Source: Paenibacillus protaetiae
GTDB lineage: Bacteria > Bacillota > Bacilli > Paenibacillales > Paenibacillaceae
Assembly (NCBI RefSeq): GCF_004135365.1
Contig: NZ_CP035492.1
Span: forward strand, 1,860,001-1,924,000
DNA: 64,000 nucleotides
Direction: 5' to 3'
Below, piece after piece: positions 21,929-31,164 of this stretch. Under the pieces are notes generated by a model that saw only the letters and a list, made by a program, of their open reading frames with translations, was not told where the DNA came from and did not search any database. How positions within the stretch are numbered: position 1 is the first letter of the stretch; the number at the start of each line of letters is the position of its first letter. The translations under genes were made by a program, and so were the position numbers.

Positions 21929-23715
21929 GCTTGCTCCCGGCTCTCCTCGCCCAAACAAAAATGAACAAAAAAAGTCGTGCCCCTGTCGCTTGTTTGCACC
22001 TTAATGACCGCATCATGGCGGGCTGCGATGCCGTAGCAGACCGACAATCCGAGGCCTGTCCCGTTTTGCTTCGTGCTAAAAAAAGGAGTTCCGAGCTTCT
22101 CCAGCAGTTCTTCTTTAATACCGCTGCCTTGATCCTTTACCTCCAGAACAACCTCATTGCCGTCAAAGCGCGTTTTGATCGTTAAGGCGCCCCCCGAAGA
22201 CATCGCATCCAGCCCGTTTAACGCAAGATTGAGGATAAGCTGGCGAAGTTCCTTTTCATCCAGCATAAGAGGCGGGCATTCCGCCAAATCAAGCACAATT
22301 TCCTGGTTGCTGGTTAATGCTTTCGATTGCATAAGCGGGAACAACGTCTCAATTACCGTATTCAGCTGCTTTAATTTGCGGTTGGTCGGCGCCTGGGAGC
22401 CGACGGAAAGAAATTCCGTCACAATGCTGTGCACCCGGTCAAGTTCTTCAATCATAATGTCGGTATATTCCTTCGACGGCTGGCTTTTGGACAACTGCAA
22501 AAATCCGCGTACCGTCGTCATCGGATTGCGAATTTCGTGCACGATTCCCGCCGCCATTTCTCCGGTTAAGTTAAGCCGGTCAAGGCGGACCATCTCTTTC
22601 TCTAAAAATACGCGCTCCGAAATATCGGTTATTACGCTTAACAGGCATTCCTCGCCGTGAATGATCATCCTTTCACTGGATAACAGCCCTTCCCGCAAAT
22701 CACCGGAATGGGTCATATACCGGATGCGGACATTGCGTTCCGGCTTCCAAGGATTATGAATGTCCTGCCCGCTGTTATCGACGATATATTGCAGCAAATC
22801 GGCCGTTTGATTGATAACGTCCTCTTTATGCAAGCCCGCGGCGTTCAAGAAGCTTTCGTTCACATTAATGTACCGTTTGTCCACCATCGACCGCAATGAA
22901 ACGAAGCACGGCATCGTATCCAACATTTTGCGGTAACGCTCCTCCTCCATCAGCTTGCGGTCGGTGACATCGCGGATGGAGCAGACAAACAGCGGATGAC
23001 CGGCTACACTTGCCGCTCCGAATTGAATATCTGCGGGAAACGGGATGCCGTCTTTCCGTACGGCCGTTGTTTCGATAAGACGAATCCCGTTGTCCGTCTT
23101 TTCGGCGAGAATCGCTGAAAGGCCCGGGACGATAAGGTCAATCGGCTGTCCGGCCAGCCTTGAAGGCGGGTAGCCGAACATTTTGGCAGCGGACGGATTA
23201 ATCGTCTGCAGGATGCCCTGTTCATCGACCGTCGCAATCGTGTCGTTGGATGTTTCTCCGATGACGCTCAGCAGCTCGTTCTGCAGCTTGATTTGTTCCT
23301 GGTACTGATACATTTGCACAAAAGCTTCGATTTTCATCTTTAACGTTTCCGGATGGAATGGCTTAAAAATATAATCAATCGCGCCAACGGAATAGCCATG
23401 GTTCACATGCTCGGCCGCCTGGCTGATGGCGGTTATAAAAATAATCGGGACATACTTGGAGCGCTCTCTCATTTTGATCAGCCTTGCCGTTTCAAAACCG
23501 TTCATGCCGGGCATCTGCACATCAAGCAGGATAACGGCAAAATCCGTCTGCAAGACATGGCGGAGCGCCTCCTCGCCGGAATGGGCGCGAAACAGCGTGT
23601 AATGAGGGGCGTCTAATATCGCTTCCAGTGCGATCAGATTTTCCGGCCGGTCATCCACCATCAATATATTCACCTGCGACACGGCGCTACTTAATTTTGC
23701 GATAAAGTTTCTCAT
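21925..23715 (-). CDS. Response regulator / PAS / histidine kinase protein
   Basis: A 596-residue soluble signalling protein. An N-terminal receiver domain (residues 14-130) has Asp65 in VILLDVQMPGMNGFETA and the conserved Lys in YIFKPFHPETLK. One PAS domain follows (about 145-255: NDTIATVDEQGILQTINPSA) and a second PAS (260-370). The kinase core has His393 in IVHEIRNPMTTVRGFLQL, the N-box NLALNGLDAM, and the ATP-binding DQGSGI and NGTGLGLSV. It lacks membrane helices. It overlaps the end of the CheR gene by 29 bases, so the products are translationally linked. Similar modules act with CheR and hybrid kinases in chemosensory-like stress or sporulation inputs. Start supported by AGGAGC. Confidence 0.88.
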   Translation of the reverse strand: MRNFIAKLSSAVSQVNILMVDDRPENLIALEAILDAPHYTLFRAHSGEEALRHVLQTDFAVILLDVQMPGMNGFETARLIKMRERSKYVPIIFITAISQAAEHVNHGYSVGAIDYIFKPFHPETLKMKIEAFVQMYQYQEQIKLQNELLSVIGETSNDTIATVDEQGILQTINPSAAKMFGYPPSRLAGQPIDLIVPGLSAILAEKTDNGIRLIETTAVRKDGIPFPADIQFGAASVAGHPLFVCSIRDVTDRKLMEEERYRKMLDTMPCFVSLRSMVDKRYINVNESFLNAAGLHKEDVINQTADLLQYIVDNSGQDIHNPWKPERNVRIRYMTHSGDLREGLLSSERMIIHGEECLLSVITDISERVFLEKEMVRLDRLNLTGEMAAGIVHEIRNPMTTVRGFLQLSKSQPSKEYTDIMIEELDRVHSIVTEFLSVGSQAPTNRKLKQLNTVIETLFPLMQSKALTSNQEIVLDLAECPPLMLDEKELRQLILNLALNGLDAMSSGGALTIKTRFDGNEVVLEVKDQGSGIKEELLEKLGTPFFSTKQNGTGLGLSVCYGIAARHDAVIKVQTSDRGTTFFVHFCLGEESREQA

Positions 23716-24529
23716 TGTACACCAGCTCCTTATAACAATCTGTGAAGCCTGTAAACGCCATGCTTTCTTTCTGGCCAAGGCCAAGGTAGCCGCCGAGGGA
23801 AAGGCTTTGATAAAACAGTTCATGCACGCGATGCTGCAAGCCGGAATTAAAATAGATCATTACATTGCGGCAAATAATGACGTGGAACTCATTAAACGAC
23901 TCGTCAACAGCCAAATTATGCTGTGCAAATGTAATTTTTTCCGCCAGAAAAGGCTTGAACTCCACTCTTCCGTTACTTAAGGACACGTATTCATTTAATG
24001 TTTTGGTCCCGCCGGACAGCGTATAGTTGCGCGTATACTGGTGCATCCTCTCCAGCGGGAACGACTTCAGCTTTGCTTCTTCAATGACCGATTCATTCAT
24101 ATCCGTCGCGTAAATCCTCGTTTTTTCCAGAAGCCCTTCTTCATGGAGCAAAATAGCCATCGAATATGCTTCTTCACCAGTCGAGCACCCGGCATGCCAA
24201 ATACGGATAAAAGGATACTCTTTCAGCTGCGGCACGACGGCAGCCCGAAACGCCTTAAAAAAATCCGGATCGCGAAAAAGCTCCGTTACATTGATGGAGA
24301 AATCATTCAGAAGCCGGTTGAAAATACGGCGGTCATGCAGCACTTTTTCCTGCAAGCCGGATACGCTTTTTAATCGCTCTGCACGAATGCGGTACCAGAT
24401 TCGCCGTCTGATCGTCGGAAATACATAGTTCCGGAAGTCAACCCCGTAATAACGGTACAGCGCTTCAAGGAAAAGCTCGATTTCGATTCGTTCGCGTTCA
24501 TCAATCGGCTCCTTATCCATCGTATTCAA
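23687..24529 (-). CDS. CheR-type protein-glutamate methyltransferase
   Basis: A 280-residue SAM-dependent methyltransferase. The N-terminal helical domain includes YGVDFRNYVFPTIRRRI and NRLLNDFSINVTELFRDPDF. The SAM domain has IRIWHAGCSTGEEAYSMAI, the ATDMNESVIEEAK strand and FHVIICRNVMIYFN, all CheR hallmarks. The TTG start was chosen because AGGTGG sits seven bases upstream; an ATG three codons later is the alternative. No methyl-accepting receptor or CheB methylesterase is in the window, so its substrate may be the adjacent membrane hybrid kinase, which has a receptor-like helical input domain. Such CheR-kinase pairs are known in non-chemotaxis signalling. Confidence 0.88.
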   Translation of the reverse strand: MNTMDKEPIDERERIEIELFLEALYRYYGVDFRNYVFPTIRRRIWYRIRAERLKSVSGLQEKVLHDRRIFNRLLNDFSINVTELFRDPDFFKAFRAAVVPQLKEYPFIRIWHAGCSTGEEAYSMAILLHEEGLLEKTRIYATDMNESVIEEAKLKSFPLERMHQYTRNYTLSGGTKTLNEYVSLSNGRVEFKPFLAEKITFAQHNLAVDESFNEFHVIICRNVMIYFNSGLQHRVHELFYQSLSLGGYLGLGQKESMAFTGFTDCYKELVYNEKLYRKIK

Positions 24530-24533
24530 TCGG

Positions 24534-27239
24534 TTACCACCTATCTGCGGTAAGCCAGGAATGGATACAGGCAAAAAGCTGCTCCAGCTTCACTGGCTTG
24601 CTAATATAATCGGAAGCGCCGGCGTCGATACATTTGTCCCTGTCGTCTTTCATCGCCTTTGCCGTTAACGCAATGATGGGCAGCAGCTCGAAACCCGGCA
24701 TTTGGCGCAGCGTCCGCATCGTTTCATAGCCGTCCATCTCTGGCAGCATAATGTCCATCAGGATCAAATCCACATCCGGATGATCCTTCAGTACTTTCAA
24801 GCATGAAAGTCCGTTTTCAGCAAAAAGCACGGTTGCTTTTTTGCTTTCAAGGGCAATCGTCATGGCGTAAATATTGCGCATATCATCATCAACGATCAAT
24901 ATTTTTTTGCCTTCCCATATCGCCCCGTCCAGCTCATCCTGGCTTTCGCTCACTTGCAGCCCGTTTGTAAAATGGCGGTCCGCTGCAGCGGCGGCCGACT
25001 CCAGCTCTACAAGGGACTGAGCTTCCTCTTCTTCCTCCGGCTGCTCGCATAGAAGGACAAGCGAGAACATGCTGCCTTTGCCGGTGTCGCTGTTTACCAC
25101 GATATGCCCGTTTAATAATTCGGCTATATTCGAGCTGATGGATAAGCCCAGCCCGGTACCGCCATATTTGCGGTTGGTTGTGCCGTCCGCCTGCTGGAAC
25201 GCTTGGAAAATAAGGCTTTGCTTGTCCCGCGGAATGCCGATGCCGGTATCGCTAATGGAAAAGGCAATGCCGGAGCCGCTTGCAAGCAGCTTGTTGTGCG
25301 CAGGCAGCAACGCTTGATTCGCGTGGTGAATGTGCAGCTTCACTTCCCCGCTTTCCGTAAATTTAAAGGCATTGGAAAGCAGATTTTTTATAATTTGCAG
25401 CAGCCGCTGCTCATCGGTCACGATCGTTTCCGGCAGCCCGGCGTCAAGCTTAACCGTAAACGTTAGTCCCTTTTGGCGGGCAACCGGGGCAAATTGCTGT
25501 TCAGCCGTTTCCAACACGGCCATCAAACTGACAGGACCTTTCACAAGCTCGATTTTGCCGGACTCCACCTTGGACAAGTCCAGAATGTCGTTAATCAGCT
25601 GAAGCAGATCATGCCCGGATTGGTGGATCGTCTGCGCGTATTTGATTTGATTTTCCTGCAAATTACCGTCCTTGTTATCCGCCAAAATATTGGACAGGAT
25701 GAGCAGGCTGTTCAGCGGCGTCCGGAGCTCATGGGACATGTTCGCCAAAAACTCGGATTTATATTGCGAACTGAGCGCCAGCTGCTTCGCTTTTTCTTCC
25801 AGCTCATTTTTGGTAATTTCCAATTCTTTTGTTTTTTGCTCGGAGTTTTTGTATTGCTCCTCCAGTTTTTCATTGATGCCGCGCAGCTCTTCGGATTGCG
25901 TTTGCAGCTCTTCGGTCAGCACCTGCGACTCCACCAGCAGCTGCTCAACCTGCATCCGTCCCGAGATGCTGCTGATGACACTGCCAAGATGCGCGCATAA
26001 GTGCTGCAGGAGCGTTTGCTGAATCGGCTTGAACTTGCTGAACGAAGCCAGCTCAATAACGGCTACGACCTGGCCTTCGAACTGCACAGGCATTATCATC
26101 AGGCTTGCAGGAGCAGCTTTGCCGAGTCCCGACGAGATTTGAATATAGTTATCCGGCAAGTGTTCCATCACAATGGTCCGGCTTTCCAGCGCGGCTTGCC
26201 CGATCAGCCCTTCCCCGCTTCTAAAAGACTCTATTCCGACCTCATGCTGCTGATAAGCATAGGAAGCAAGCTTGTTCAGCTGCGGATGGCGGCCGCTTTT
26301 TTGCTGGATATAAAAAACGCCGTAACTTGCTTCAACTAACGGAGTAACGGTCGTAATAAACAGCTGGGCCAACCCTTCCAGATTTTGTATGCCTTGAAGT
26401 TTCGTAGCCATTACGGCTACATTCGTTTCCATCCAGCGCTGCTCTTGTTCCAGGTTGGAATAATGTTTCAGCATCTTGGCCATTTCATTAAACGACCGGG
26501 CAATGTCGCCGATTTCATCCTGCGTCCGCACATCAATATGGGGCAGCTCGGAAGCGGACATGGAATCATGCGTCACTCCGGTAATTACACTCGTAATTTT
26601 GAACAGGTTTCTCGTAATCCGTTGCGACAAAACAAGTCCGATCAGCAGCGTTAATAAAAAGGTTACAACCGTTAATATGGCCGTTGTCCGGTTTACGAAG
26701 TTAACCATTGCAGTGTTAGCCTGCTTGCCTTTATCCAATAATTGCTGCTGATAACCCGCAATCGACTGGGACAAAGCCCCAAGCTCCTGGCCAATAGGAA
26801 GCACTTCGTCCTTGAAATAAGCTAAAGCGGCATCCTGATCCTGGTTCTGCTGCAGGTTATCAAGCATATGTTCATAGCTTCGCATAAACGCCTGATTCGT
26901 TTCGTACAGCTTTTGGGAAGATTCTTTAGTTTCCGGCTGGGTCATCAAAGCCCCCGCTTGTCCGGTCAGCAAATTCAGCTGTTCGTTGGCGGTTTGCAGC
27001 TCCGTCAAATAACTGGAATCTCTCGTAAGCAGATATCCTTTCAAGCTGCTTGTCTGCTGCACAGACAAGTACTCCACGTCTTTGGCCATGCTTAACACCG
27101 TGACCCGCCGGTCTATCAAGTCGTTATACGACTTATTCACCCTGTCATTGTAAACATAGGCTGTAATATTAACTGCAGTCACCAAAAACGCAACAGATAA
27201 AAAACAGAGAAGCAGCTTGCTTCGAATGGTAAATCTCAT
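24534..27239 (-). CDS. Membrane hybrid sensor histidine kinase (HAMP-GAF-HisKA-HATPase-REC)
   Basis: A 901-residue hybrid kinase. Two transmembrane helices (about residues 8-28 and 185-206) bracket a helical extracellular input domain of the CHASE3/four-helix type. A HAMP (205-260), a GAF domain (275-425) and a coiled coil (430-500) follow. The HisKA box FLANMSHELRTPLNS has His503, the N-box is LLSNAFKF, and the ATP lid motifs are DTGIGIP and GGTGLGL. A C-terminal receiver carries Asp829 in LILMDIMLPEMDGYE. GGAGG lies six bases before the ATG. It heads an operon with CheR and a second kinase; the methyltransferase suggests the coiled-coil or HAMP part could be methylated for adaptation. Input signal unknown. 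Confidence 0.92.
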   Translation of the reverse strand: MRFTIRSKLLLCFLSVAFLVTAVNITAYVYNDRVNKSYNDLIDRRVTVLSMAKDVEYLSVQQTSSLKGYLLTRDSSYLTELQTANEQLNLLTGQAGALMTQPETKESSQKLYETNQAFMRSYEHMLDNLQQNQDQDAALAYFKDEVLPIGQELGALSQSIAGYQQQLLDKGKQANTAMVNFVNRTTAILTVVTFLLTLLIGLVLSQRITRNLFKITSVITGVTHDSMSASELPHIDVRTQDEIGDIARSFNEMAKMLKHYSNLEQEQRWMETNVAVMATKLQGIQNLEGLAQLFITTVTPLVEASYGVFYIQQKSGRHPQLNKLASYAYQQHEVGIESFRSGEGLIGQAALESRTIVMEHLPDNYIQISSGLGKAAPASLMIMPVQFEGQVVAVIELASFSKFKPIQQTLLQHLCAHLGSVISSISGRMQVEQLLVESQVLTEELQTQSEELRGINEKLEEQYKNSEQKTKELEITKNELEEKAKQLALSSQYKSEFLANMSHELRTPLNSLLILSNILADNKDGNLQENQIKYAQTIHQSGHDLLQLINDILDLSKVESGKIELVKGPVSLMAVLETAEQQFAPVARQKGLTFTVKLDAGLPETIVTDEQRLLQIIKNLLSNAFKFTESGEVKLHIHHANQALLPAHNKLLASGSGIAFSISDTGIGIPRDKQSLIFQAFQQADGTTNRKYGGTGLGLSISSNIAELLNGHIVVNSDTGKGSMFSLVLLCEQPEEEEEAQSLVELESAAAAADRHFTNGLQVSESQDELDGAIWEGKKILIVDDDMRNIYAMTIALESKKATVLFAENGLSCLKVLKDHPDVDLILMDIMLPEMDGYETMRTLRQMPGFELLPIIALTAKAMKDDRDKCIDAGASDYISKPVKLEQLFACIHSWLTADRW

Positions 27240-27343
27240 GGAAATCCTCCAGTTATCCGGCCTGTCGCCTTCATTGAATAAATAGCCTTATCTCCTTGTA
27301 TCTTACATTCCTACTAATCAGATGCCTATAGTGCAAAACAATT

Positions 27344-27372
27344 ATTATGAGGTTAATTTGCCATTGTCACAA
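27344..27372 (-). promoter_or_regulatory. Promoter candidate for the hybrid-kinase operon
   Basis: TTGTGA (27367-27372), a 17-base spacer and CATAAT (27344-27349) on the minus strand, about 105 bases before the start codon in the AT-rich gap shared with the divergent ATP-grasp operon. Confidence 0.4.
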
Positions 27373-27507
27373 AATAGACACATTTAAGCAAGCAGTTTCG
27401 ACATACAACCAAAACACGCTTACTCTATACTTAGCTGTGTTATCCGATGTTATATAAATTCACATAACCATAAAAGAAGAAATAAATATCGATGGAGGGA
27501 TTTCCCA

Positions 27508-29019
27508 ATGGCCATATTGATGGCGAAGGATAACATGAATCAGCCGTTTGCAAGTTATGAGCTGCTTCCTTATTACGATGAAATGTTTGAAGGACGGGGT
27601 AAAGCGAGGACCCATTATAGCGCGGTGCTGCACCGGATTTCGAGAATGGGCATGGATGAGCTGAAACAAAAGGATGCCGTCATGCAAGCCGAAATGGTAT
27701 CCCAGGGCATTACGTTTACGGTTTACAGCAGCGAGCCGGACAAATCCGACCAGGAGAGAACAATACCTTTCGACCTGCTCCCCCGCCTGATTACAGCAGA
27801 AGAATGGCAGCAGCTGGAGAAAGGGCTGCAGCAGCGGACCCGGGCATTAAACCGTTTTATTAGCGATATTTATCATGAGCAGCATATTTTGAACGATGGA
27901 CTTATTCCGCGGGATTTGGTATTGAATAACCCTTATTATGTACCGGCTATGGCCGGACTTGATGTGCCAAACGATGTGTATATCCCGCTGTCGGGCATTG
28001 ATCTGGTACGCGGCGACAACGGTCAGTTCTATGTGCTGGAAGATAACTTAAGGACGCCTTCGGGATTGTCCTATATATACAAAAACCGGGAAATGATGAG
28101 GAACCTGTTTCCGGAATTGTACTTTGACTACCGTGTCCGCGATATCGATCCCGGTATGAATGCGTTATTAAGCTGCCTGCGGAGCATGGCGCCGTCTTCC
28201 AAAGCCGATCCCTGCGTAGTGCTGCTGACGCCGGGCAGCTATAATTCCGCTTATTACGACCATTCCTTCCTGGCGCAAGAAATGGGTATCCAGCTTGTGG
28301 AGCCGCACGATTTAACCGTTATTAACCGGACTGTTTATGTGAAAACAAGGAACAGCCTTCGCCAGGTAGACGTCATTTACCGGCGTATTGATGACGAGTT
28401 TTTGGACCCGCTCGCCTTCCGTAAAGATTCTTTGCTTGGTGTCCCCGGCCTCATGGATGCCTATATCGCCGGGAATGTTGCGCTTGCGAACGCGCCGGGA
28501 ACCGGCGTAGCCGATGATAAAGCGGTATACGCCTACGTTCCGGATATGATCCGCTACTATTTGAATGAAGAACCGATCATTAACAATGTTCCCACTTATA
28601 TATTGTCCAGACCGCATGAGCTGGAATTTGTATTGTCACGCCTGCCCGAGATGGTCGTAAAAGAAAGATGCCTCTCCGGCGGCTACGGCATGCTGATCGG
28701 CCCTACTTCAACGGATGAAGAAATAAAAAAATTTCGCGAAAAAATAATACTTCATCCCGAGCGGTACATAGCGCAGCCGACTGTCAAATTGTCTTGCAGC
28801 CCGTCGCTGGCCCATGACCGGATCGCGCCGCGGCATATCGACTTGCGCGCATTCGTGTTTACGGGTGACAACACTTCCTATGCCGTTCCCGGCGGGTTGA
28901 CCCGTGTAGCGCTGCAGCAAGGCTCTCTTGTTGTAAACTCATCGCAAGGCGGCGGCACGAAGGATACATGGGTTCTGACTTCGTCTGCCGCCAGCCGACT
29001 TGAACTGAATTCGAGGTGA
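27508..29019 (+). CDS. Circularly permuted ATP-grasp type 2 protein (DUF404/DUF407)
   Basis: A 503-residue member of the circularly permuted ATP-grasp family. Recognisable segments are YYVPAMAGLDVPNDVYIPLS, then the acidic nucleotide-site strand FYVLEDNLRTPSGLSYI, LTPGSYNSAYYDHSFLAQEM, EPHDLTVINRTVYVKT and VVKERCLSGGYGMLIGP. The end holds the DLRAFVFTGD and VPGGLTRVA blocks. These proteins are thought to join a carboxylate to an amine, possibly glutamate-like or peptide substrates, and nearly always travel with an alpha-E protein and often a transglutaminase. Here the alpha-E gene follows by seven bases; no transglutaminase is present in the window. GGAGG precedes the start. Substrate and cellular role unknown. 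Confidence 0.92.
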   Translation: MAILMAKDNMNQPFASYELLPYYDEMFEGRGKARTHYSAVLHRISRMGMDELKQKDAVMQAEMVSQGITFTVYSSEPDKSDQERTIPFDLLPRLITAEEWQQLEKGLQQRTRALNRFISDIYHEQHILNDGLIPRDLVLNNPYYVPAMAGLDVPNDVYIPLSGIDLVRGDNGQFYVLEDNLRTPSGLSYIYKNREMMRNLFPELYFDYRVRDIDPGMNALLSCLRSMAPSSKADPCVVLLTPGSYNSAYYDHSFLAQEMGIQLVEPHDLTVINRTVYVKTRNSLRQVDVIYRRIDDEFLDPLAFRKDSLLGVPGLMDAYIAGNVALANAPGTGVADDKAVYAYVPDMIRYYLNEEPIINNVPTYILSRPHELEFVLSRLPEMVVKERCLSGGYGMLIGPTSTDEEIKKFREKIILHPERYIAQPTVKLSCSPSLAHDRIAPRHIDLRAFVFTGDNTSYAVPGGLTRVALQQGSLVVNSSQGGGTKDTWVLTSSAASRLELNSR

Positions 29020-29026
29020 TCCAACC

Positions 29027-29992
29027 ATGACCCGTTATGCCGAACAATTGTATTGGATTGGACGATATTTGGAACGTGCCGATCATTATGTCAGAATGAT
29101 TAATGTGTATTATCATAGGCGCGATGACAGGGCTACCCATCACGAATGGCTGCGGCTCGCCGCTGCTGCCGGCGATTTAACCGGCCTGCAAAATGCGCAT
29201 CCCCACCCCAATGAGCTGAATACGCTCAGCTACTTCACTTTTGAGCCTTCGAATCCGAACAGCATCTTGTCCAGTGTGCAGAAGGCGAGAAACAATACGC
29301 GCGTAATGCGGCAAATGCTGCCCGGTGAGCTGTGGGAACTGATCAACTCCCTGTATATCTGGCTTAAAGAGCAGGATGTCTATCAAGTGCAGGCTTATCC
29401 TCCCTATAAGTTTTATAAACGGATTGGGGAATGGCTGTCGTTATTCAACGGAGCTGCTGATTCATCCATGAGCCGGGGAAGGAACTGGAATTTCATTCAG
29501 GCCGGCAAATATTTGGAACGGATGCGCAATACGATTCATGTCCTGTATGACAGCTGCAGCCATGTGCTGGCGGATGAAAGCTGCAGCAGCGATTATGAAT
29601 ACAGCCAGTGTGTGTCGCTTCTGAAAGCATGCGGCGGTTATGAAGCGTTCCGCAAACTGTATGCCAATCACGTCAACCTGGCGGAGACAGCGGATTTTTT
29701 ACTGCAGAACGCTTATTTCCCGCGGTCGGTCCGGTTTGCCGTTCACGCTTTAAAAACATGCTGCGAATCCGACTTGCTGATCCATGGCCAGATTGAGCAG
29801 TTATCCGATCAAATCAATCATCTGCTTGTTCATATTCGAATCGACGGCATCAGCCGCGATGCAAATGACGGCAATGCCATCCTGGACCACCTTCTTCAAA
29901 TGACGGAGTCGTGCGACCAGCTTGGGCAGCTCATTTCGGATACGTGCATGGATGAGGAAAACCCGATACGGATCGCTAGCTTCGTTCAATAA
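29027..29992 (+). CDS. Alpha-E domain protein (DUF403)
   Basis: A 321-residue, largely helical protein of the alpha-E family. Motifs are AEQLYWIGRYLERADHYVRM at the N-terminus, NTRVMRQMLPGELWELINSL, NFIQAGKYLERMRNTIHVLY and FPRSVRFAVHALKTCC near residue 240. Alpha-E proteins accompany circularly permuted ATP-grasp enzymes in conserved operons and are presumed to be their partner subunits. No catalytic motif is known. The ATG follows the ATP-grasp stop by a short gap, so they are one transcript ended by a strong terminator. No signal peptide or membrane helix is present. Confidence 0.9.
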   Translation: MTRYAEQLYWIGRYLERADHYVRMINVYYHRRDDRATHHEWLRLAAAAGDLTGLQNAHPHPNELNTLSYFTFEPSNPNSILSSVQKARNNTRVMRQMLPGELWELINSLYIWLKEQDVYQVQAYPPYKFYKRIGEWLSLFNGAADSSMSRGRNWNFIQAGKYLERMRNTIHVLYDSCSHVLADESCSSDYEYSQCVSLLKACGGYEAFRKLYANHVNLAETADFLLQNAYFPRSVRFAVHALKTCCESDLLIHGQIEQLSDQINHLLVHIRIDGISRDANDGNAILDHLLQMTESCDQLGQLISDTCMDEENPIRIASFVQ

Positions 29993-30002
29993 GCACGCCA
30001 AA

Positions 30003-30031
30003 AAAGCCAAGGATGAGATATCCTTGGCTTT
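30003..30031. terminator. Terminator between the two converging ATP-grasp operons
   Basis: AAAGCCAAGGAT / ATCCTTGGCTTT, a perfect 12-bp stem with a five-base loop, A-rich before and T-rich after; serves both directions. Confidence 0.9.
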
Positions 30032-30046
30032 CGCTTATCCGTTTGC

Positions 30047-30445
30047 TTACACAATCAGACTGCTGATTGAGAAGCTCATGCCGACATAGACAATAAACAA
30101 CAGCATGCCGACTGCTGTGTTGCCTTGCTGCAAATGCTCGGACAACTTCAATCCCGGCGTTACCCAGTCAAACACACAGTATACCGCCAACAGGCACACA
30201 TAGCCGATTGCAAACCATAACATCATATGCCAAATGGATGTATTCGTATAAGCAGCTACGCCCAATATAATGGCTGTCCCCAAAAACTGCCCGCCCATCG
30301 CCAGTCCTGCTGCAATATTGCCGCGCTTCAGCTCCTTCAAATCGCTGTACGGCGTCATCCAGCTGAACAACACCATGCCCAGCAGCTGAAGAATGACGAT
30401 CACGGCAACGCCTACAATTAAATCAAGCAAATCTACCCAACTCAA
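30047..30445 (-). CDS. DUF350 membrane protein (YjfL-like)
   Basis: A 132-residue integral membrane protein with four hydrophobic segments (LIVGVAVIVILQLLGMVLF, LGTAIILGVAAY, IWHMMLWFAIGYVCLLAVY, TAVGMLLFIVYVGMSFSI). The pattern with ELKRGNIAAGLAMGGQFLG and SEHLQQGNTAVGM marks the DUF350 (YjfL) family. The TTG start overlaps the upstream stop as TTGA, with GGGGGTG upstream; a GTG three codons earlier is the alternative. In enterobacteria YjfL sits with a glutathionylspermidine-synthase-like ligase (YjfC) and YjfM, and the same association appears here. Function unknown; proposed to act in envelope stress or as a transport partner. Confidence 0.85.
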   Translation of the reverse strand: MSWVDLLDLIVGVAVIVILQLLGMVLFSWMTPYSDLKELKRGNIAAGLAMGGQFLGTAIILGVAAYTNTSIWHMMLWFAIGYVCLLAVYCVFDWVTPGLKLSEHLQQGNTAVGMLLFIVYVGMSFSISSLIV

Positions 30446-31164
30446 GAAGCCCACCCCCGGAACTTGGCATACGTCAAATCATAATCGGAAAAATCATGTA
30501 CCTCTTCGACAATAATATTCGCTTTATCCGCTGTCTTCAGCTTGGCGTAACGGTCTGCATCAATCGGCTGTTTCACCCGGTTGCCGGAAGGCAATTCCAG
30601 AACAGCGAATTGCCTGAATTCGCCGTTATATTCCGTTTGGTATACACCAATCAGCTTCGTTTCCGTCGTAATGCGGACCTTCAGCTTCTCCAAATCCTGC
30701 TCGGCGGCCTCTTTAGTCGGAAACGATTTGATGGTGCGCCATGCGCTTAACGTTACATCATTGCGCCCGTCGCTGCCGGTCATCATATCCGCGCTCATGT
30801 ACTGAAGCGTATACAGCTTGTCGCCGGTGGCGTAATTATTATCATTCGGAAGCATTTCATTATCCGGCAATACTGTCATATCGCTGCCGATCAGATCGCT
30901 AACCTCGCCTTCCACGATCCGGTAATCCCAAGGCACGGTGCTTGGGTCCGTTTCATCCGCTTGTACGGTTGCAGTATCCTGAGGGATCGCCGACGTTTCG
31001 GTTGACCATGAAATCGCGGAATCGCTGCTGTACCGGTCATTCGAACAGGAGTTAAAGGCAAAAGCGATAAACACAACTAGCAAAATGCCCCCGACCAGCA
31101 TGGATGCCGGACGATTGTTCCGGTCTCCGCCGCCGCGGTTATATCCGTTACCATACTGCATCAT
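30442..31164 (-). CDS. Membrane-anchored protein of unknown function
   Basis: A 240-residue protein: a Gly/Asn/Arg-rich N-terminus, one transmembrane helix (ASMLVGGILLVVFIAFAF, near residues 19-37) ending in NSCSND, an acidic Ser/Thr linker, and an external domain of about 150 residues. The external part has a YTLQYMSADMMTG strand and repeated charged helices. I do not recognise the family; position suggests a functional analogue of the YjfM/YgiB proteins next to the ligase. The first ATG overlaps the upstream stop as ATGA, with AGGGGTG nearby, so initiation may use either of two adjacent ATGs. It is translationally coupled on both sides in the ligase operon. Confidence 0.7.
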   Translation of the reverse strand: MMQYGNGYNRGGGDRNNRPASMLVGGILLVVFIAFAFNSCSNDRYSSDSAISWSTETSAIPQDTATVQADETDPSTVPWDYRIVEGEVSDLIGSDMTVLPDNEMLPNDNNYATGDKLYTLQYMSADMMTGSDGRNDVTLSAWRTIKSFPTKEAAEQDLEKLKVRITTETKLIGVYQTEYNGEFRQFAVLELPSGNRVKQPIDADRYAKLKTADKANIIVEEVHDFSDYDLTYAKFRGWAS

